Below, piece after piece: positions 35,688-44,911 of a stretch of DNA of 55,567 nucleotides (position 1 is its first letter; every line of letters starts with the position of its first letter). Made by a program: the position numbers and the translations under genes. Below the pieces are notes generated by a model. It did no database searches. It had not been told where the DNA came from and saw nothing but the letters and a program-made list of their open reading frames with translations. Source of the DNA: Planifilum fulgidum (GTDB taxonomy: Bacteria > Bacillota > Bacilli > Thermoactinomycetales > DSM-44946); contig NZ_FOOK01000001.1 in NCBI RefSeq assembly GCF_900113175.1, forward strand, positions 1 to 55,567, given 5' to 3'.

Positions 35688-36267
35688 GGCTCTCCACTCC
35701 GCTTTCCATGGATTTCCGGCGGCAAATCCCCGAAAAAAGAGAGCGGCCCTGAAGAAGGAACGCCGCAACTACCTAAAGTCGTGCATTTTCCCCCTCATTT
35801 TTTCATCAAGGCAATCTCAACACCAAACGGAACCTGCGATGTTTTCAGCCATTTTCGCAAGATGATCCAATTTGGGAACTACGCTTCGCCTGAAAAGATC
35901 AGGTGCAGCTTGCGCGCGAGCAAGGAAAAAAGCCGCAAAAGTAAAGGCAACCGAAAACTTATGTAACCGGCTGTCCTTTTGTGTGCATCCGTTTTCCATG
36001 AAGGGCTTTGTCAGGGAAAAGTGCCGTTCCCGTGGATTTCGTCGTTCGGGGATCGTGCGGCGAATCCCGCCTTTTTCTCAACTTATCCGGACGTTTTCCC
36101 GGACGATCCGAGCCGAACCGCCGCACTTCGATGGCATGGGCTGTTCCGATGCCGGAACTGGGCGATTCCACCCGTCATCAAAAGCGGGCGGTCAACTTTT
36201 GGGCTTATGCATCCTTGACAAGACACGCCCCGCCCAGATTTGATGACCTTTCAGGGTCACGGCTTCT
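35688..36267. other. Gene-free stretch
   Basis: About 580 nt upstream of the nuclease gene with no recognisable gene, hairpin terminator or repeat. Possible promoter for the nuclease near 35700-35850, not assigned. Confidence 0.35.
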
Positions 36268-36693
36268 TCATACACGAAGGATTACAGGATCACTTTCATT
36301 CTCGAATCTCCAATAGCCTACAAACTCATCTCCGTCGCCTGCCCCCGAAATGTATGGCTTCAGCCAGTCCAAGAAATCATCCACTTTCTCCATCCAGGTG
36401 ACAGGAAGATTGGTTCGGATGGAAACGCGATATTCATCTCCCGGCCCATATTGATACATATTCGCATGCGGAATGCTCGCAAACATTCCTTGATCCATGT
36501 TGCAAAACATCAGCCATTCTTGTTTATAGGGATCTTTTTGGAAAAATGGATGGTCGGGCAGCTTAAAAGGAGGATCAAATTCGTCTTCCGGATTTCGCTT
36601 TTCTTTATGAATCATGTATTCAAGAACTTCTACGACCTCGGAGGGTGTATCATCTTTCAGATGAAACGCCAATACTACTTCGATGGCACTCAA
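36268..36693 (-). CDS. Unknown acidic protein (141 aa)
   Basis: A hypothetical protein beginning SAIEVVLAFHLKDDTPSEVVEVL and ending YWRFENESDPVILRV. It is acidic and rich in aromatic residues, with DPPFKLPDHPFFQKDPYKQEW in the middle. There is no signal or membrane segment. The TTG at 36693 is favoured because GGGGTGG lies 5 nt upstream; a GTG at 36702 is possible but abuts the purine run. The fold style resembles small immunity-type proteins of polymorphic toxin systems, but no toxin is adjacent and I do not assign that role. Confidence 0.55.
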   Translation of the reverse strand: MSAIEVVLAFHLKDDTPSEVVEVLEYMIHKEKRNPEDEFDPPFKLPDHPFFQKDPYKQEWLMFCNMDQGMFASIPHANMYQYGPGDEYRVSIRTNLPVTWMEKVDDFLDWLKPYISGAGDGDEFVGYWRFENESDPVILRV

Positions 36694-36702
36694 TTTTTCC
36701 AC

Positions 36703-37593
36703 CCCTTTTTTCTCATAATTTTATATAATACTGATCTCTATTTTAAAGTTTTTTCGCATCTTGCCAAGGGGCGTGAAAAGGTCGCCATCGCTTCTTGTCT
36801 CCTTAACCCTTTCCATCCCGGGTGGTAGTGAAAGGGACCGGCGGGGATGGGAAAGAAAGGAATCAACGATTCCCGCCTCGGCCTGCGCAACCGGCCACCT
36901 CAATATTGACCTATTTTTTGTCCCCCCGGGCTTTGCTCCATAGGTGATTGAAAGCGAGATAATGCCTGCCCTTTTTTCAAACCGGTTTTTCCACCTGCTT
37001 GACGAACAGGATCCTCCCTTTGGGCTCACCATGCTGAACCCCGGGATCTGACAAACCTCCACCATCACTGTGAGCGGAAGGATGCGGCCGGGCACGTTCT
37101 TGTATCTGCGCCATTTGTATGGGAGCGTTTGACAATCCAGCGCCATTTCATGAAAACAAGGTGCTCCTCCCCCTTTCCGACGGGGCGGACAGGCTGCCTT
37201 TTTTCTTCGCTTTTTCCCGCCCCGGGCCAAAGGGACGCTACCCCCGGTGAAGGAGCCAAAACATCGCACCATCTTTGCAAACATTCGGAGGACTTCAGCC
37301 ATCAACAGCCATCCGTTTTAATTGATTTATCCGGAACAAGTAAACCGAAGATGGTTCTTTGAAGACCTGATTTCCCGAAGGCGGAAACATTTCCGATGAG
37401 ACAAACTGTCTCTCTGCCACTTCCCGATTTGAGCGGGAATCGGTGAAACATTCCCGTTTCTTCGAAGGAAAAAGGCTCCTCCTTTTTTCACAAAAATTGC
37501 TGGATCTTTTCAGGGTACAGGCACGCGCCGGAATCCCTCCTCATATAGGTGATAATACCTGTTTTATTGGAGACGGACCAAGGAGGGATTCTC
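36703..37593. other. Gene-free stretch upstream of sigK
   Basis: About 890 nt without a convincing gene; a 194-codon minus-strand frame is basic and patternless, and I reject it. A mother-cell promoter for sigK is expected at the right end. A CATATAGGT sequence near 37542 could be a sigma-E type -10, but no clear -35 partner was found. Confidence 0.35.
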
Positions 37594-38301
37594 TTGTTCG
37601 GAATGTTTTCCGCTTTGGCCATGCTGATCCGGGAAATCATCGTGTTCGTCTCCTATATCAAAAACAACGCGTTCCCACAACCCCTCTCCGAGGAAGAAGA
37701 GGAAGAGCATCTGAAGCGGATGGCCCAGGGAGACAGAGAAGCCCGCAATGCCCTCATCGAACACAACCTGCGGCTGGTCGCCCATATTGTCAAAAAGTTT
37801 GAGAACACCGGAGAATCCACCGAAGACCTCATTTCCATCGGAACCATCGGCCTGATCAAGGCGATCGAGTCCTTCCAACCCGACAAGGGAACCAAACTGG
37901 CCACCTATGCAGCACGGTGCATTGAAAATGAAATTCTCATGCACCTGCGTTCCCTGAAGAAGGCCCGGAAAGACGTGTCCCTGCACGACCCCATCGGCAC
38001 CGACAAAGAGGGCAATGAAATCACGCTGATCGATATCCTCGGCACGGACCGGGACGAGGTGGTTGAAACGGTCCAAACCAAGATCGAAAAGAATCGAATA
38101 TACAACCACCTACACATCCTCGATCCACGGGAACAGGAAGTGATCCGCAACCGTTTCGGATTGGACGGCGGCAAGGAAAAAACCCAGCGGGAAATCGCCC
38201 GGGAACTGGGCATCTCCCGCTCCTATGTGTCCCGAATCGAAAAACGGGCGTTGATCAAACTCTTCCACGAATTTTACCGGGTGGGACGGAAAAGTAATTA
38301 G
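37594..38301 (+). CDS. sigK: RNA polymerase sporulation sigma factor, pro-sigma-K (235 aa)
   Basis: Late mother-cell sigma factor. The N-terminal pro-peptide is hydrophobic ([20 protein letters not shown]) and precedes [15 protein letters not shown], matching the usual SpoIVFB cleavage region. Region 2 contains [20 protein letters not shown] and [18 protein letters not shown], and region 4 contains [23 protein letters not shown] at 37594 has AAGGAGGG 6 nt upstream. The gene is intact and uninterrupted, unlike B. subtilis where the skin element splits it. The AATGA in the IENEI codons (37927-37931) is the equivalent of the skin crossover site. Its 3' half is duplicated at 25248 and its last codons at 46429. 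Confidence 0.96.
   Translation: MFGMFSALAMLIREIIVFVSYIKNNAFPQPLSEEEEEEHLKRMAQGDREARNALIEHNLRLVAHIVKKFENTGESTEDLISIGTIGLIKAIESFQPDKGTKLATYAARCIENEILMHLRSLKKARKDVSLHDPIGTDKEGNEITLIDILGTDRDEVVETVQTKIEKNRIYNHLHILDPREQEVIRNRFGLDGGKEKTQREIARELGISRSYVSRIEKRALIKLFHEFYRVGRKSN
38266..38293 (+). repeat. sigK 3'-end repeat, copy 2 (inside intact sigK)
   Basis: These 28 nt, encoding HEFYRVGRK, are identical to 46432-46459 and differ at one base from 25549-25576. As an attachment site this would be the junction that keeps sigK intact. Confidence 0.93.
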
Positions 38302-38317
38302 ATGCGATGAACTGACA

Positions 38318-38342
38318 AACCGGGTAAATACCCGGTTTTTTC
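38318..38342 (+). terminator. Terminator of sigK, bidirectional with the Cmr operon
   Basis: AACCGGGTA (38318-38326) pairs with TACCCGGTT (38329-38337), followed by further T. It lies 16 nt after the sigK stop and faces the end of the convergent csx gene. Confidence 0.88.
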
Positions 38343-38496
38343 GTCAATGATATGTCGTGTTCTTTTTCCTAAGAGACTGTCCAGCCATTATTCTCCATAA
38401 CTGTGATCCCAAATCCTTATCGTTCACCCGACTGCAGCAAATAATTCTTATAAGGATTGCAAATGCTAAATTCTTTATCGTTCTGTACAATAACCT

Positions 38497-39732
38497 CTAA
38501 ACTTGCTTCACTTCTTGGCGCAGCTGACGAATATAATTAACAATAATTAGATAATTTTCCTTTAATCCTTTCAAAAATATGCCAGCTTCTTTGCTATTCT
38601 CCCTCCATCCAGCATGGTTGATGTCGTGTCGTAGGTCGGCTATCCGTTGATAAGCAATTAATAACTCTGAATGCTTCAACATTCGCCGAATTACATCCTG
38701 CTGTTTCGGTGTAAAACAGTCAAAGGATTTTTGTCCTTTTAATACTTCAATCGCCTTATTAATGTGCCATGTTATTTCACCTCTTTTTTTCTTTTTTATG
38801 GGATTCCGCCCCTCCGCCCAACAAAATGCTGTAATCACGACTTCCGTTAAAAGGGTGTAAGCCTGTTGGATCAATCCATGATCAATACACCACTGAACTG
38901 TTTCCAAGTTTGCTTCGATATCGTCTCCGATAGCCATTTTTTCGAGTTGGTTTTCCAAATCATCAAACAAAGCGTACAAGGGAACAAAAGTCGGATAAGG
39001 CTCTTCCTTTCGAACCTGCTGCAAAGCGATTTGCGCTTCCTTAGCAGAACGAGATATTTTAGGACCACGACAGGTTTGTAAATTTTCAGCTAGTTGATTC
39101 CACTTTTTCACTAACTCTTCCGCTGCCTCTACTCGTGGAGACAAAGACGATTGACTCATCAAACCTTTCTTTTCTTCCACCCATTTACTTAGCGATTCCG
39201 CCCGACCACTTTCTACAAACGCATATACATTAGTGATCCACTCCTGCATATCAACAAAATTTCTCAGATTGAGCACCGGGGCCTCATCGCCCACTTTCTC
39301 CTCGAAATTACCGTAATAAATGCCTCGAATCTGTACATCTTTGACCACACTTGCAAAATGGATGACAAGCATCGCCATGATCGGCTGATATCGGAAAGAA
39401 TAGGTAATATCAAAGTCGATTTCGTCCCCATTGTCCAAGCATTCTAATATTCTTCCAAAATCCTTCCATAGTTCTTCTTCCCGTCCAATACCGGAAATCT
39501 GAACTCCCTTCGATTTCACCCCTAGTTCTTCCAATTCCTCCTTGAGTTTTTTCCAATTCTGTTTACGTGCTTGGTCTGTAAGAAAAATTATTACCTCGTC
39601 CGGAGAATCATCCCGCATAAACTCCAATAGTGCCCGTTGAAAAAACGAAGTCTTAGATGACCTCTTCCCATTTAGTGTATAATACACCGGTGTATAATCG
39701 CGTGTACCTAAAAAAGAAAGTAACTTATGCAT
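38497..39732 (-). CDS. csx1: CARF-HEPN ribonuclease, Csx1/Csx2 (TM1812) family (411 aa)
   Basis: Ancillary CRISPR nuclease activated by cyclic oligoadenylate. The N-terminal CARF domain (residues about 1-170) has the TM1812 features LLSFLGTRDYTPVYYTLNG, VIIFLTDQARKQNW, ISGIGREEELWKDFGRI and FDITYSFRYQPIMAML. The C-terminal half is helical and ends in a HEPN domain with the catalytic pattern R-x4-H (RHDINH, Arg368 and His373). This predicts non-specific RNA cleavage when cOA made by Cas10 binds. It is the last gene of the Cmr operon, 121 nt after cmr6, with AAAGGGGG before the ATG. Confidence 0.9.
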   Translation of the reverse strand: MHKLLSFLGTRDYTPVYYTLNGKRSSKTSFFQRALLEFMRDDSPDEVIIFLTDQARKQNWKKLKEELEELGVKSKGVQISGIGREEELWKDFGRILECLDNGDEIDFDITYSFRYQPIMAMLVIHFASVVKDVQIRGIYYGNFEEKVGDEAPVLNLRNFVDMQEWITNVYAFVESGRAESLSKWVEEKKGLMSQSSLSPRVEAAEELVKKWNQLAENLQTCRGPKISRSAKEAQIALQQVRKEEPYPTFVPLYALFDDLENQLEKMAIGDDIEANLETVQWCIDHGLIQQAYTLLTEVVITAFCWAEGRNPIKKKKRGEITWHINKAIEVLKGQKSFDCFTPKQQDVIRRMLKHSELLIAYQRIADLRHDINHAGWRENSKEAGIFLKGLKENYLIIVNYIRQLRQEVKQV

Positions 39733-39853
39733 GAAAAGCCCCCTTTAAGTTATTTCGGATTCCTCCCATGTCGTGGGAGAAGCGGCCTTCGAAATCGCCA
39801 ACCTCTTCAACTTTAAGAGAGCTCTAGTTTCCATCCTCCCACCGATGTTTCCT

Positions 39854-40660
39854 TCATACCCCCCCATCGACGACAAATCGCCCGTATCCTACCGATGTCT
39901 TAGCACCGGCGCCGATCCATTCCAGTGCCTCCTTCAACCAGTTCATTACCTTATCTACATCGCATTGATCCTCTTTTTTCCTCGGAGCGACGGCAAACAC
40001 AAACGACTGCCCCTCCGACACCGTCAAAAAAGGAATCGGAATAGGCGCATACCGTTCAACCGGCGGATGCTTTTTCGGATCCCGATAATAGGGAGCAAAG
40101 TGAGGTGTCATCACGTCAATTTCCAATTTCACAGCAGCCCGGGGAAGAGCGTCAAAAAAGACAACACTACCAATGTGTTTCGAAGAATCAGTGTGCTTGG
40201 ATCCAAAAATGCGATCAATCTCTGAACCGCCCGTCCATTTCTCCGCCCAATCCCGAACCATTCCCTTTACCGAACTTCCGGGTAAATAAGGGGTTCCCAA
40301 TACCGGGTGCCAAACCAATCCATTCTCTACCGGGTGCGAACGTCCCAAACCAGTAACAAAACGTCCCTCCGTCCGAGCATACATCAGGCGACCAGAGCGG
40401 GCCCTCACCAACGCTTCCATTCGTTCGACGGCCTCTTGGATCAAATGCTTGTCTCCACATCGTTTTTTCGTCACCGTTTGAATCCAATCGGCTTTCCTGT
40501 TTCCCAGTTCCCAAAAATTCTTTTCAGAATTCTTATCTACATATACTTTCCATCGGTTGCAAAACTTGTCATACCAAAGTCCCGTATGAGCGGTATCAGG
40601 CATTTTATGCGGAAAACTCCTTCCGTCATTATACAGCGGTGTCCGGCCTTCCATTTTCAT
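39854..40660 (-). CDS. cmr6: Type III-B CRISPR RAMP protein Cmr6 (268 aa)
   Basis: Backbone subunit at the head of the Cmr complex. A long N-terminal segment is followed by the RAMP fold with HPVLGTPYLPGSSVKGMVRDWAE (typical of Cmr6/Cmr4-type RAMPs) and the glycine-rich end EWIGAGAKTSVGYGRF. The gene overlaps the 3' end of cmr5. ATG at 40660 and a second ATG two codons on share an AGGGG site; the second has better spacing. Confidence 0.92.
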   Translation of the reverse strand: MKMEGRTPLYNDGRSFPHKMPDTAHTGLWYDKFCNRWKVYVDKNSEKNFWELGNRKADWIQTVTKKRCGDKHLIQEAVERMEALVRARSGRLMYARTEGRFVTGLGRSHPVENGLVWHPVLGTPYLPGSSVKGMVRDWAEKWTGGSEIDRIFGSKHTDSSKHIGSVVFFDALPRAAVKLEIDVMTPHFAPYYRDPKKHPPVERYAPIPIPFLTVSEGQSFVFAVAPRKKEDQCDVDKVMNWLKEALEWIGAGAKTSVGYGRFVVDGGV

Positions 40661-41060
40661 CCCCTGCCTTCTTCAAATAAGCCACTGCCAACTTTTTATG
40701 CCACTCCAGCCAAGCCATTGCTTCAGCCTGAGCTTGGAGGTACTTGTCCCGGCCGTTTTGGGTGATCGCTTCCAATACATCGGACGCATTTCGGTAGGGC
40801 GCCCGGTAATCATCCCGGCATAACCAACCTTGTACATCACGGTACAAAAGATAATGGGGATCCCGCTCGTTCTTTTTCGCCGCCGCCAAGAGTTGGGCTA
40901 AAGCTTGTCCCAGGCCGTTGATCAAGATGGTGGCGGGAAGACGTTCCACATAGTCAGCATAAGAATCTTGCTCCTCTTCAGAGCAGTTTTTTTGGATCCA
41001 TCTCACTTTTTTCAACGAATCCGCCGCCCGCTCCTGATCCAATGTCTTCGCATCCGACAT
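40629..41060 (-). CDS. cmr5: Type III-B CRISPR protein Cmr5 (143 aa)
   Basis: Small helical subunit of the minor filament. The segments QERAADSLKKVRWIQKNC, YADYVERLPATILINGLGQALAQLLA and YLQAQAEAMAWLEWHKKLAVAYLKK match the family pattern. The start at 41060 has GGAGGG 7 nt upstream; the 20-codon extension overlaps cmr4 and is unlikely. Confidence 0.92.
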   Translation of the reverse strand: MSDAKTLDQERAADSLKKVRWIQKNCSEEEQDSYADYVERLPATILINGLGQALAQLLAAAKKNERDPHYLLYRDVQGWLCRDDYRAPYRNASDVLEAITQNGRDKYLQAQAEAMAWLEWHKKLAVAYLKKAGDENGRPDTAV

Positions 41061-41073
41061 ATTCGTTCCCTCC

Positions 41074-41898
41074 TCATTCCTCAATGGACGTAATACACCA
41101 TCCTTGGCCAATCGTTTCATTGCCCCCCACCTGCAGATAAGGGTGTTTCACCAAAAGATCCTTCAACGCTTGCAGTACATTTGCGTCGTTCGTTCGGGAA
41201 ATCAGAAGACCATAGAGAACCGTGTCCGGCGGCAGAGTTTCCTCATACCACAGATTTTTGCTCTCCTTTGTATCGTTGTCCAGTTGATTGCGTGCTTGAA
41301 CCGCCAGACCAAACTTGGCAAAGTGGGAAAAATCATCGTCATTGATGATCACCAACTGACGCTCAAGCCTCCGGCGGGTCCGTTCGTGGCGAATGAGGGG
41401 AGCGACAGCATCCACAATTCGATCCCAAATGCTTTGATCAATCTGCTTTACCTTGAAAGAAATCTCTTCCAAAAAGAGTTCCGATCCATTCATTTGCGCC
41501 AAGGCTGCCTCTCCCTTTCCCACCTCGATAGAACCAAAATCGTAGGGTCGTCCAATCAGAGCCAAATCCCGTTCCAGCCTCTCCAGGATATAAGGGCAGG
41601 TCACCCAGCGAAAATGACCGCTCAAGGAACGGATTGGCAACAACAATAAGCGAGCGTCGGTCACCAACACCATTCCGGCATTGGATTGTTTTCCAAAAGC
41701 TTTATCCACCAAAGGATCCTGTCTCCCTCGCTCCTGCTCCACTTTCTCTCTGAGTGCCCCCTTCAAGCTGGAACCAATCACCACAGGATAACCAGTGGCT
41801 GCCTCCCGGGATACCGGCAAATCAATTGCGCCGGTCGACTGTCCGCTACCCGGGTGAAGAGACGTTTCCGCCAACAATCCCATAATTAACGCTTTCAT
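41074..41898 (-). CDS. cmr4: Type III-B CRISPR RAMP protein Cmr4 (274 aa)
   Basis: Main backbone RAMP that cleaves target RNA at 6-nt intervals. Asp26 in STGAIDLPVSREAATGYP corresponds to the catalytic Asp reported for P. furiosus Cmr4, so RNA cutting should be intact. Other family parts are SSLKGALREKVE, FRWVTCPYILERL and the C-terminal LQVGGNETIGQGWC. It overlaps the cmr3 stop by 4 nt. GGAGGCAAGTGAAGG precedes the start. Confidence 0.95.
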   Translation of the reverse strand: MKALIMGLLAETSLHPGSGQSTGAIDLPVSREAATGYPVVIGSSLKGALREKVEQERGRQDPLVDKAFGKQSNAGMVLVTDARLLLLPIRSLSGHFRWVTCPYILERLERDLALIGRPYDFGSIEVGKGEAALAQMNGSELFLEEISFKVKQIDQSIWDRIVDAVAPLIRHERTRRRLERQLVIINDDDFSHFAKFGLAVQARNQLDNDTKESKNLWYEETLPPDTVLYGLLISRTNDANVLQALKDLLVKHPYLQVGGNETIGQGWCITSIEE

Positions 41899-43007
41899 CC
41901 TTCACTTGCCTCCTTTTCACTCCAAGTACCAATGAGCAATTGTCCCATGCCGTAACGGGAGCGTGGACCGGTAACTTTTCCGTGCAATTTTTCGATTCTG
42001 TGACGTTCAGAAGCCGGAGCCTCGTAGAACCAAGTACTCCCCGGGGGAAAAACCGGCCAAAGAGGGCGCGGGCATCCATTTCTCATGTCCCAACCACCAA
42101 TTTGCATCATTTTGCCAAGACAAGCCGACACACAACGCCCGGGCACCTCAGGCGGACCAGAGCGGATGACAGCCTCAGGATCCTCGTACCACCCCGGGGT
42201 CAACAGCGTCACGGTAAACCGAATCAGACCGTCTTCATCTTGCATCATCTCTGGTCGCTTTGGCCATCCATTGATACTTTGACCCTTCGTAATAGTCGCT
42301 TCCACTGCCCGACCTTCTCCACCCAGGGGAAGAATGGCTCGTTCCGGCAGATCCCAGTCATCAGGAATTCCGTCAACGCAGACAACAAGACGCACATTTT
42401 GCATTGGGCGGATCATCGTAATGCCGTACAAGTGATGATCCTTTGCCGTCCGCTTGTCCCTCTCCCTCTCCAACCCTACACGCCGTTCTTCTTTCCATAA
42501 CTCATCATGAGAATAAATTTGATAATTCTTCGGAATTCCATTTGATAGCACTTCTTCCAATCCTTCGCAGGTCAACCAAGCATCAAGGGGATCACCGCCC
42601 TCCACCGGAAAAACCAGACGGGGAAGACAGATCTCTCTCCCCAGATCGCAACAAACCGGACTCCCGGGGACAAGGCGGGTTATTTCCCACGTCTGTTCCT
42701 TCTTCTTACCGAAGAGGAGGAGAGGAGCATGATATAACACTCTTTCCCCGAGCTGCAGATAGGGACCGTACAACTGCAAATCCCCCAGATCCTCCGGTCC
42801 GCCAAGTTCAGCAGGCCAATCCGTTTCCCGTCCCGGTTCCCAACCACGCCAACGGGCCAGGGCCGTACGAATGGCCCCCTGCAGGGGCATTATCGTTGGG
42901 GGGAAGGTCCCTTTGGGCTGAACGAATCCCCCTTCCCCTTGGTGAAAAGGGGTACCATCCCGAAAAAATAAAGCATCCAATGCTCGAAAAGTCCAGACCG
43001 TTTTCAC
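41895..43007 (-). CDS. cmr3: Type III-B CRISPR protein Cmr3 (370 aa)
   Basis: RAMP protein that holds the 5' handle of the crRNA next to Cas10. The N-terminus VWTFRALDALFFRDGTPFH and the following PPTIMPLQGAIRTALARW are characteristic. The C-terminal part has CLGKMMQIGGWDMRNGCPRP and GPRSRYGMGQLLIGTW. GTG start at 43007, overlapping the cmr2 stop by 4 nt. Length is normal. Confidence 0.93.
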   Translation of the reverse strand: MKTVWTFRALDALFFRDGTPFHQGEGGFVQPKGTFPPTIMPLQGAIRTALARWRGWEPGRETDWPAELGGPEDLGDLQLYGPYLQLGERVLYHAPLLLFGKKKEQTWEITRLVPGSPVCCDLGREICLPRLVFPVEGGDPLDAWLTCEGLEEVLSNGIPKNYQIYSHDELWKEERRVGLERERDKRTAKDHHLYGITMIRPMQNVRLVVCVDGIPDDWDLPERAILPLGGEGRAVEATITKGQSINGWPKRPEMMQDEDGLIRFTVTLLTPGWYEDPEAVIRSGPPEVPGRCVSACLGKMMQIGGWDMRNGCPRPLWPVFPPGSTWFYEAPASERHRIEKLHGKVTGPRSRYGMGQLLIGTWSEKEASEG

Positions 43008-44911
43008 GCCTCCTCTCCTCCCCTCTGCCCGAGAAAACGTATCAACAATGCTGCATCCGCCCGGAACGGTAATTCCAGCTCAATGCCTCCATGCTCATCC
43101 CTTCGATTGCACAGACAAAACTCCACCAATCGACGGATGCGCATCTCGGCTGTCCCAACATTGAGGGTTTGTCGATCCTCCAAAATACGGAGGTAATCGG
43201 CGGTAATCAGCTTAGTCAGAAATTCAACCAAATCCTCCTCTGCATGGTTTGAACCGATCACCTCAAACTGTTCTTTTAACTTGTAGAAGAAACTTCCGGA
43301 ATAAGCCATGCTTCGAAATTCCTCAACAAGCCTTTGCAAATCGGTGGGGTCTCCAGTCATTCGCCAGCTTTCCCCGCATACCACCTTCCATGGAGCCGAC
43401 CAGGTAATCGTGGGACCTCCCCCTTTCCAAACACAGACCGCTAGGCTGTCCCGACCGGTTTGGTCCTTCGCCACCTTGTCCAACAAAAAATGAGCGTGTT
43501 CCAACACTCCTTTGAGAGGCGCCTTGGTATGGGCATAGATGATAGCGGCGGAAATGGTGGCAGAATCGCAATTCCGACCTTCCTTTGCAAAGGATTCCAA
43601 ATAGGCGCTGCGCACCTCCACCACCGCATCCAGCGCATGATCCAAGGGAAGGAGGGCCAGAACATCATCTCCACCGACATAAATTGGCGCGCCGTTGTGA
43701 TCAGTAATGATCCGGTCAACTTTTTTAGTAAACTGAGCCAGCGCTTGACTTACCCTCTCTCCGCCGATTTCCCGCAGCAACTTCCCCAGCCGATCCCCGT
43801 CCATGAGGAGAAGAGCGTAATAGGGGCGGGGACTCTCCTTTAAAGCTTCGGTTAGTTCGAACAAAGCTTTTTTTACGGCCTCTCTTTTCTCCTGGTCATC
43901 CGCTTCATTCCAGAAATTTTCATTTTCTAAATTGGACCGGAAAAAACAAGAGGCATCCAAGCAAGCAAAATCCTTTAACGAATCTTGTCCTGATACCGCT
44001 TCTTTCAACAGTGGAAAGCGCTCTCCATTTCCCACTTTTTTAATTGTCCGCGTAGACTGAGCCGCCTCAACCAATGCCAACGCTTTCTTCGGTTCCTCCC
44101 GAATCGCCCTGTTTATCCACGGCAAAGCGGACATATAGGATGTCGAGGGGAAATGGATAGCTGTTTCAGGAAATTTCCACCCAATCGACTCCTCGGCAAA
44201 TCGGGGAAACAAGCGCTTAATCAGCCCAACGGCACTGAGCCGTTCGTTTTCTTGGAGATCCAGTCCCCCCGCCGCCTCGCGCACCACGGACCAGAACTTT
44301 TCCTGCTTCGTTCGCTCCCGTATCCGAAGCCATCCTGAAAGCTCCTGCAAATGACCGATCAGTGTACATTTATCGCCGGGCTCGACCGTTGGTACATAAC
44401 TCCGCCAATTTTTCCGGCGATCAAGCAGGTCGCCGTTATCTAAATCCCCTTGATCCAACACCCAGGCGATATCCCAGAATTTTCCCACCTGCCGGTTCCA
44501 TATCTCTCGAGTTTTACATCCGTAAAGTTCCGCCTTCTCCACCACATGTCTCCAAACCGCATCGGCTACCTTGCCCCAAGCTTTATGGACAGCTTCGACA
44601 CACGCATTGGGATCAAAGTTTTCCGGTACCTTCGCCTGAAAGCGGTTGGGTAACGATCCTTTCCATGGGCCCTTTGTCGGCAGGCCTTTCAAGCTTTCAA
44701 GAATAGCTTGGAGCAATTCATCCTTCACCTGCTCCGCTCCCTCACCATGCACTTGGGGGAACTGAATGCGCCCGCCTCCCTGGATCACTGCTACCATAGC
44801 GTGCCCCGCAAGATATGAAAGAAGAAAAGAGCCGGCCAAAAGATCGCGGGTCCGCCGGGATTGAGCGACAAAGCTCTGCACCGGTCCGAGGGTGAAATGA
44901 AGTTTTCTCAT
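43004..44911 (-). CDS. cmr2: Cas10/Cmr2 of type III-B, HD domain absent (635 aa)
   Basis: Large subunit that makes cyclic oligoadenylate when target RNA binds. It begins directly with the Cmr2 N-terminal Palm-like domain (LHFTLGPVQSFVAQSRRTRDL); there is no HD phosphohydrolase domain ahead of it, and at 635 aa it is clearly shorter than HD-containing Cmr2 (P. furiosus is about 870). A first Palm motif is LLLMDGDRLGKLL (residues 371-376), and the cyclase motif GGDD lies at 413-416 (IYVGGDDVLALLP). So cOA synthesis is predicted, but not the HD-dependent ssDNA cleavage. ATG at 44911 overlaps cmr1 by 4 nt with GGAGGTG upstream. Confidence 0.95.
   Translation of the reverse strand: MRKLHFTLGPVQSFVAQSRRTRDLLAGSFLLSYLAGHAMVAVIQGGGRIQFPQVHGEGAEQVKDELLQAILESLKGLPTKGPWKGSLPNRFQAKVPENFDPNACVEAVHKAWGKVADAVWRHVVEKAELYGCKTREIWNRQVGKFWDIAWVLDQGDLDNGDLLDRRKNWRSYVPTVEPGDKCTLIGHLQELSGWLRIRERTKQEKFWSVVREAAGGLDLQENERLSAVGLIKRLFPRFAEESIGWKFPETAIHFPSTSYMSALPWINRAIREEPKKALALVEAAQSTRTIKKVGNGERFPLLKEAVSGQDSLKDFACLDASCFFRSNLENENFWNEADDQEKREAVKKALFELTEALKESPRPYYALLLMDGDRLGKLLREIGGERVSQALAQFTKKVDRIITDHNGAPIYVGGDDVLALLPLDHALDAVVEVRSAYLESFAKEGRNCDSATISAAIIYAHTKAPLKGVLEHAHFLLDKVAKDQTGRDSLAVCVWKGGGPTITWSAPWKVVCGESWRMTGDPTDLQRLVEEFRSMAYSGSFFYKLKEQFEVIGSNHAEEDLVEFLTKLITADYLRILEDRQTLNVGTAEMRIRRLVEFCLCNRRDEHGGIELELPFRADAALLIRFLGQRGGEEA

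Noticed and set aside
36721-37305. 194-codon minus-strand frame before sigK
   Set aside because: Irregular composition with Cys, Arg and Pro clusters, no ribosome site and no family resemblance.
25248-38301. A live skin-type intervening element between sigK halves
   Set aside because: The order is 3' half first and complete gene second, the reverse of a functional split gene, and no serine recombinase is encoded between them. Only a vestigial relation is proposed.
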